Assembly (NCBI GenBank): GCA_018398765.1
Contig: JAHBMJ010000713.1
Location: 20,001 to 41,626, forward strand
Origin: Chromera velia
Lineage: Eukaryota > Sar > Chromeraceae
DNA: 21,626 nt
Direction of reading: 5' to 3'
The notes under the pieces are model-generated. The model was given only the letters and a program-made list of their open reading frames with translations. It had not been told where the DNA came from and did not search any database. A program made the translations under genes and the position numbers. Shown piece after piece: positions 16,534 to 21,626 of this stretch (the first letter of the stretch is position 1; every line of letters starts with the position of its first letter).

Positions 16534-17647
16534 ATGTTTGGAAACCGTGCGATCTGCCTTCCTAGATGCACATCAGTGCTGCAGCGCCCCTTCTCGTCCT
16601 CCTCTTCCAAACCTCCGGACTACTACAAGATCCTGGGGGTGAAACAGACAGCACCGGCCAGCGACATCAAGAGTGCGTACAGAAAGCTGGCCCTCCAATG
16701 GCACCCTGACAGGAACCCCGAGAAGTCAGTGTGCAAGTAAATTTGCGTATGTTTGTGCCGGCATTAATTTCATTCACCGGACCGTCTACCCGTTCTTTTT
16801 TTGTGCTTGCAGACGTTCTGAAGCCGAGACCAAATTTAGGGAGATCTCTGAGGCATATCAGGTGCTATCTGACAGTGAACAGAGGCAGCAGCACGACCTC
16901 TCACGGGGCTTCCGCGTCTCCCCCCACCCCTCCAAAGCCCACGCGGGTTTTTCGGGAGACGGCAGAGACGGAGACGGGACAGCGGATCCCTTCGTGTATG
17001 ACTTCACGGGCCCCCTCCCAGGGGACTTCAATGAAGAGTCCCTGCGTGCGGTGTTTCGGTCCTCCGCTTCCCTGAAGGCTGCCGAGGAGGACTTCATGCG
17101 AAATTTCGGGTCAAACCTCACGGACCTCTTGAGGGACCTCAACCCTCAGCAGAGACCTTCTCCTCACAACATGCAAGGGAGGGCTGCCGGGCCGTTTGGA
17201 ACTTCTTCCGACCGCTTTGCATCAGACAGCCCGTTTCTGCGTCACGACCCGGCGTCTCCTTTCGGCCGTCGAGCACAGACGCCAGCATCTCCTTCGAGGG
17301 GCCCACGTGAGGGCCCAGGATCGCAGCAGCCAGGGAGGGAGAAGGGGCAACAGGGAGGCACGCCGGGGTCCAAAGAGGAGCGAGGTGGGCCCACGCTGGG
17401 CTCTTTTTTGCGTCAAAGCCGAAGTGGCGGTACTCGAGGAGGTCGTGACAGTCCTCTCGAAAGCCCCCAAAATGGCAACAACAAGTCTAAGTCTGCACAG
17501 GGGGGTCAGGGGTTCCGAGAGTACCGGAGTTCGACCGTGCTGCCGACGAAGGACGGTCGGATAGTCCAGAGGGTCACCATCACACGCGAAAATCCTGACG
17601 GAACTTTGTCGCAAAAGATCGTAGACCGAGAACTTGCATCCCAGTGA
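16534..17647 (+). CDS. J-domain (DnaJ/HSP40) co-chaperone, probably mitochondrial, two exons, 345 aa
   Basis: Exons 16534-16736 and 16813-17647, separated by a 76-bp intron (GTAAAT...TTGCAG). Joining them restores AAA (Lys68) and a continuous J-domain. The J-domain spans about residues 29-95: DYYKILGV start, helix [12 protein letters not shown], the HPD motif at 57-59 that stimulates the Hsp70 ATPase, then [13 protein letters not shown]. Residues 1-25 are basic, hydroxylated and lack acids (RPFSSSSS), like a mitochondrial presequence. Residues about 110-300 are Gly/Ser/Pro/Arg-rich low complexity. The C-terminal 45 residues ([10 protein letters not shown] region) are more ordered-looking but not recognised. 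With no zinc finger or canonical client-binding domain it is a type III J-protein. An in-frame TGA at 16510 supports this start. The Hsp70 partner and client are unknown. Confidence 0.93.
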
Positions 17648-17874
17648 CGCATAATCTTTTCTCATTCTTTCCTTTCCCCCCGTGCATGCATGTACACAAT
17701 CCATCATCTCAGCCTGGTTCGTCTCTCTCTGATCTAGTCTTTCAAGTCGATTAACTCAGAAAATTCCAGAATCGATTGGTGCAAAGGGCACCAGCGGATA
17801 CATACAGAATGATACAGTGACTACACAAAGGAATTGATCGACTGCCAGTGAGATCGGATTCCTAGTCGGATCTA
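17648..17874. other. 3' flank of the J-protein gene
   Basis: Presumed 3' UTR and intergenic DNA ending at the target-site duplication of the hAT-like element. No open frame of interest. TAGTCGGA occurs twice just before the insertion point (17863 and 17873). Confidence 0.5.
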
Positions 17875-18115
17875 GTCGGACGTAGTGACCATGTTTGATT
17901 TGATTTGATTTGATTTGAGGTAGGGCTTAAGCTCAAATCAAATATCCAGTCACGGAGGATTTAGTATTTAAAGACCTATCAAATACGATCAAATATTTGA
18001 TTAATATGACTTTCAACCTCAAATATGAAGGTCCCGAAAAAACTTTTACAAGTACCGATCCGTCACGCATGCTGATTCAAATAAAAAATTTCAGAAAAAA
18101 CCTAAATCTTGATAG

Positions 18116-18583
18116 TTTGCTCTCAATGCCCCTGACCCCGAGCATCGAAAGGCTGCGACCACATTCCCTGTCGGTGTGGAGCAGTTTCAGAAAGGTAAGG
18201 GAAAAGGCAACGGGGGGGCTGCTGACAGTGCTGGAGGGGGGGCCGCTCCTGCAGGGCCCGGCAGGAAGACCAATTTGAAACCAAAGGAAGCGGCCGCAGA
18301 CGCAAATGCTGAGAAGGCTGGGGGGAAACTTCCCCCTCCTGAGAAAGTCATCACTCCGAGTGAGGAAGGCTACCGACCTCTCTATATTCACCTCCAACAC
18401 AAGGGGCTTGTTGTCAGCCCTGGCGCGGCACAGAGGGTAGCCGAACCGAATAGAAGCCCAGGAGCACCCACTCCTGGAAAGCCGAAAAGCCAAAGAAAAA
18501 GCTCTCAGCAGCTCCCACCACCGATCGATTCGATTCACATTGAAGAAAGTGATCATGAAGAAGAGGAAAAGGAAGTGCCATAA
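18116..18583 (+). pseudogene. Coding-like fragment without a start codon inside the hAT-like element
   Basis: A 155-codon open stretch, GC-richer than the surrounding element, bounded by TAG at 18113-18115 and TAA at 18581-18583. It contains no methionine. The reading is Lys/Pro/Gly/Ala-rich at first (EQFQKGKGKGNGG), then a more ordered-looking GYRPLYIHLQHKGLVV, a Ser/Pro stretch, and an acidic tail (HIEESDHEEEEKEVP). The preceding TAG could be a splice acceptor, in which case this is an exon. No family is recognised. It may be a captured host gene fragment, as in Pack-type transposons, or the remnant of an element-encoded protein. Confidence 0.45.
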
Positions 18584-18756
18584 AGCTGAGTGATTGTCAC
18601 CTCAATTTTGGTACGTGCTCTAACTTTATCGTATCAACAAAAAGTCATATGCAATTTCAAATCTATCAATTTTACGTTCTTAATCTCTATTAGTACTAGA
18701 GTGAGTCTCAGTGACTAGTGTATATACACTGCCATACAGGCATATTTTTTTTACGG

Positions 18757-18919
18757 AACTGATAAGTTATAATTTTATATGTATTTTTTTAAATTTTTGA
18801 AACACACATCAGAAATGTTCTGATAACTATTATCATAAACTGATAAGTTGTAATTATATATATATTTTTTTAAATTTTTGAAACACACATCAGAAAATGT
18901 TCAATATAACTATTGTCAT
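18757..18919. repeat. 81-bp tandem duplication inside the hAT-like element
   Basis: AACTGATAAGTT(A/G)TAATT followed by TTTTTTTAAATTTTTGAAAC and ACACATCAGAAA occurs at 18757 and again at 18838. The second copy has a few substitutions and single-base gaps. It lies in the AT-rich right half of the element. Confidence 0.85.
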
Positions 18920-19266
18920 GAGAAAAATGATCAGAGTAACAGTAAGTCAGTGACTCAGTGAGCAACCCTAAGAGGTTAACCTCAAGTCTTACCTCAAATA
19001 TCAAATATTTAAGGTTGAAGCTCAAATCAAATCAAATCAAATCAAATATAATCAAACCAAACATGGTCACTAGTCGGACGTATATGCTAGGCATATCATG
19101 CAGCCTCATTGCAGCCTCTCTCATGTAAACATGATATTTAGTATTCACAGATATCTTGTCACCATAAATTTAAAAATATATTGCAAAGATAAGTGTTGCA
19201 TTCAATTCCATGATTCAAACTTTTTATATATTTTTTAAAAAAATATGTGCTGTGTTTAGGCTTTTA

Positions 19267-20150
19267 CACTGGAACTATAGTATGTCACAATAAGAATTTC
19301 TAGAACCTTTTGTGTCACAATGATTTGTGACACAATAATTATGATTTTAAGAGCTTTTGACTGATTCAATTAAATCATACTTGTGTATGAAAAAAATAGT
19401 TGTAGATCGCGTGTTTACTGTGTTTGGTACGGTTTGGCGCGCGTTGGGGGGCAGCGTAATAGCCACTGCGACCCTGCAAGCCGCGCAGATCGACTCCGTA
19501 GGGACTCCGCACCGCTCCACACATGCATGCAATGCCATACACGCATGAACATACAAATCCTGGCCTTGTCGCTTCCCGTCTCTTTCTTTTTAATGCTTCA
19601 CTATGGTCAAGGTGACGGAAGTCACTGAGTGAGTGAGGTGACTGAGTGACTCATCAGAGTGAGTGATTAAGTGAGTGACTGAGTGAGTGAGTGAGTGTCC
19701 CTCAGTGAGGGAGTGACTAAGTGAGTGACTGAATGAGTGAGTGAGTGAGTGAGGTGAGTGAGTGAGTGAGTGAATGAGTGAGTGAGGTGAGTGAAGTGAG
19801 TGAGGTAAGTGAGTGAGTGAGTGAGTGAATGACTCAGTGAGTGAGTGAATGAGTGAGTGAGTGAGTAAGTGAGTGAGTGAGTGAGTGAGGAAGTGAGTGA
19901 GGAAGTGTGTGAATGTTTAGCTGAATGTAAACGACTAGATAAACGAACAGTTTAATTTTTAATGACTTTGAAGACTTCAAGTCGCTTTGAAAGTCTAGGA
20001 TCACTTCAATTTTTGTCTGACAATTTCATCACACCCAAGTTACTCTAACTATTTCATCACACATATTATGACACAATTATTTATGTCCCGGATACTAGTG
20101 TATAGTCTATTATGTCATAATTTAAATTATGTCACACTATAGTTTCAGTG
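19267..20150. mobile_element. Inverted-repeat element flanked by TA, 884 bp, non-autonomous
   Basis: CACTGGAACTATAGT at 19267 is matched by the complement of ACTATAGTTTCAGTG ending at 20150 (14 of 15). Both ends are bordered by TA (19265-19266 and 20151-20152), as in Tc1/mariner-type insertions. Subterminal TGTCACAA/TTGTGACA words recur at both ends (19283-19340 and 20060-20140) and could be transposase-binding repeats. A degenerate 8-bp duplication (TAGGCTTT/CAGACTTT, 6 of 8) is a competing reading. The interior holds a GC-rich patch (about 19420-19540) and a GAGT minisatellite, and no transposase. Confidence 0.65.
19624..19912. repeat. (GAGT)n minisatellite, about 290 bp
   Basis: GAGT/GTGA tetramers with GTGA-G frame slips, AAGT, GAAT and GACT variants. 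It lies inside the TA-flanked element. No coding potential. Confidence 0.93.
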
Positions 20151-20152
20151 TA

Positions 20153-20232
20153 CAGACTTTAATTCTTCAGGCTTTACTCTACTTTGTTCAGACTTTGCTA
20201 AGTTTGCTCAGGCTTTGGTTAAGCTTTGCTGC
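20153..20232. repeat. Imperfect 20-bp tandem repeats (CAG(A/G)CTTT units)
   Basis: CAGACTTT, CAGGCTTT, CAGACTTT and CAGGCTTT recur at spacings of 15-21 bases directly right of the TA-flanked element. The left flank of that element also ends in TAGGCTTT. The element may have inserted into this repeat, or the repeat may be part of a larger unit. Confidence 0.55.
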
Positions 20233-21626
20233 GATTCTAGCCTGCAAAAGCTAAGGGAGGCAGCGGCGTGGAGAGCAACCTTACCAAAATTTCTGGAAAG
20301 CGGGATGTGATGGATGACCAGCGAAAGTGACACAAAAAAACAACAGTTTCAAATAGTTTCAAACAAGACTAAATCAACATAATTTTACATAAAACCAGCA
20401 ACTTTGAAGGAAATTAAGCAAGAAAGAAATATAAAGAAAAACTAAAAGAGAACATTTAAATATCTCTTTAGTGAGGGCCCTCGCCCCCCCTATATATGTA
20501 TAGAATATACCGTTGACATTATGAAAGAACACAACATGAGCAGAACTTTTGTCTATAAAAACACTACACCTTTTACAGAGATCGAACAACTAAGAACACC
20601 TATATTTATAAATCGAACAAAAAATATAGTTTTCTGTTGAGTGACCCCAGAAAATGAATGTGATGATTGAGGGTTCTATTATGCATACCCCGGAAAGTGA
20701 ATCGGTGTAAGTACTCAGCGTCCTATGCATGCCCCCTGCAGAAAGCAAAATTAATCGACCACCCAGAAACCGCGGGCGCCCGGCGCGTGGGCGGCACACG
20801 AGTGAGACCGTGCCAGGGCTGGCCGATCAGACTCAGGGGCGTCACATGCATGCATACACGCGCGCATATATACGTGATACACCCAACCAGTTGGGTGAGT
20901 GCCTCGGGGGGCCCGTTGGTGGGCTGTATGGTGTCGTCTGGTGTATGTATACGTCTATTTTTTGTGAACGGCCCTCGAAATTAAACATAAAGAAGAAAAG
21001 TTTTTTTTTTTCTGTTTTTATTTGTATTGTTGGGTATTTTTTTAAATGCATTCGGTTCAGTCTAGAAGTTTAGTTAATTGTGTCTATATCCGACTCTATC
21101 TATTGAAGTGATAACTGATAAATCCTTATAAATCCTTAGGAGCTTGAAAAATCTATGAAAACTAATAAACTTTGACAATTAAAAACTTATAAAAAAATAT
21201 GAGATCTGATCACTGGCATTTCGTCAAGTGACATATTAATGTATTGATTAGATTTGATTTAGATTCATTAAAATATAGTGACATAACATAAAATTATTTA
21301 ATTTTGAAATTAGATAATTAAAATTTTAATGCATCTGTTGTCTGTTTGTTTAGGTTCATTCTTCATCAATCATTGTTCCGTCTGCTATCCTGCATCAGAA
21401 GCATTTTGCACTTGATTGCATTCGAATGCGCTATTCACTTATCATTCAATCAGTAAGTCTTCCTTAGTCACTCGATTAATCACTCATCATCACCCTAGCT
21501 AGTTCATCACTCATTTAATCTCCTTTTACTTCTCCTTAAGTCTCTCTCTCTCTCTCTCTCTCCCTCTCTTTCTCTCTCTTATACTTTCTTTTTGAATTTT
21601 TATCCCTCCCCCCCCCCCCCCCCCCC
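20233..21626. other. AT-rich region with a GC-rich islet, no gene recognised
   Basis: No open frame with recognisable domains. A sharply GC-rich islet lies at about 20740-20960, unlike its AT-rich surroundings, with ATGCATGC words and GCGCGCATATATACG at about 20858. The remainder is AT-rich with poly(T) and poly(A) runs. A (CT)n run occupies 21541-21580, and the window ends in a C homopolymer from 21608. Confidence 0.5.

Larger units (their letters stand above)
17883..19072. mobile_element. Non-autonomous hAT-like transposon, 1190 bp, carrying a coding-like fragment
   Basis: The ends are inverted: TAGTGACCATGTTTGATTTG at the left and the complement of CAAACATGGTCACTA at the right. The imperfect inverted repeat, rich in TTTGA pentamers, extends inward for over 100 bases. 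Both sides carry GTCGGACG (17875-17882 and 19073-19080), an 8-bp target-site duplication. TAGTG ends with an 8-bp duplication are typical of the hAT superfamily. The wider match TAGTCGGACGTA could also be read as a 12-bp duplication, which would point to a Mutator-like element. No transposase is encoded, so it would need one in trans. Inside are the coding-like fragment at 18116-18583 and an 81-bp tandem duplication. Confidence 0.82.

Noticed and set aside
17222-17707. Minus-strand 161-codon open frame opposite the J-protein gene
   Set aside because: Antisense shadow of the GC-rich low-complexity coding region.

Overview
This is eukaryotic nuclear DNA from a protist with a repeat-rich, intron-rich genome. 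Spliced genes with GT-AG introns (mostly 76-1100 bp) sit among long microsatellites, GC-rich and AT-rich blocks alternate, and small inverted-repeat transposons are present. The mix of an animal-like cytosolic transaldolase, a ciliary-type RIIa/EF-hand protein and very abundant simple repeats would fit an alveolate alga such as a chromerid. That assignment is an inference from style, not from a match. Exon models were built by hand from conserved protein blocks, splice consensus and reading-phase continuity.

Layout. (1) 1-717: upstream region with a very GC-rich, CpG-rich block at about 350-490. (2) 718-6421 (+): complete nine-exon transaldolase gene (343 aa), with all catalytic residues found. 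Its introns hold a GC-rich dispersed repeat, an N gap inside poly(C), a 40-bp tandem duplication and an 83-bp tandem array that copies the start of the last exon. (3) 6422-8480: AT-rich DNA with no gene recognised and a diverged pair of repeats. (4) 8481-15744 (-): a ten-exon gene hidden among microsatellites. It encodes a protein of about 441 aa with an acidic low-complexity N-terminus, a RIIa/DPY30-type dimerisation helix pair and a degenerate EF-hand, resembling animal EFCAB10. Most introns are dominated by one simple-repeat family. (5) 15745-16533: shared divergent promoter region holding a second, inverted copy of the GC-rich dispersed repeat. (6) 16534-17647 (+): two-exon J-domain (DnaJ/HSP40) protein with a mitochondrial-type presequence. 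(7) 17648-21626: AT-rich transposon zone. It has a hAT-like non-autonomous element (TAGTG ends, 8-bp target duplication) carrying a coding-like fragment, a second inverted-repeat element flanked by TA, a GAGT minisatellite, and a terminal CT/poly(C) tract.

The three genes do not form a functional unit. They are a pentose-phosphate enzyme, a probable axonemal/flagellar adaptor and a probable organellar co-chaperone. The EFCAB10-like and J-protein genes are divergently transcribed from a gap of about 790 bp and could share regulation.
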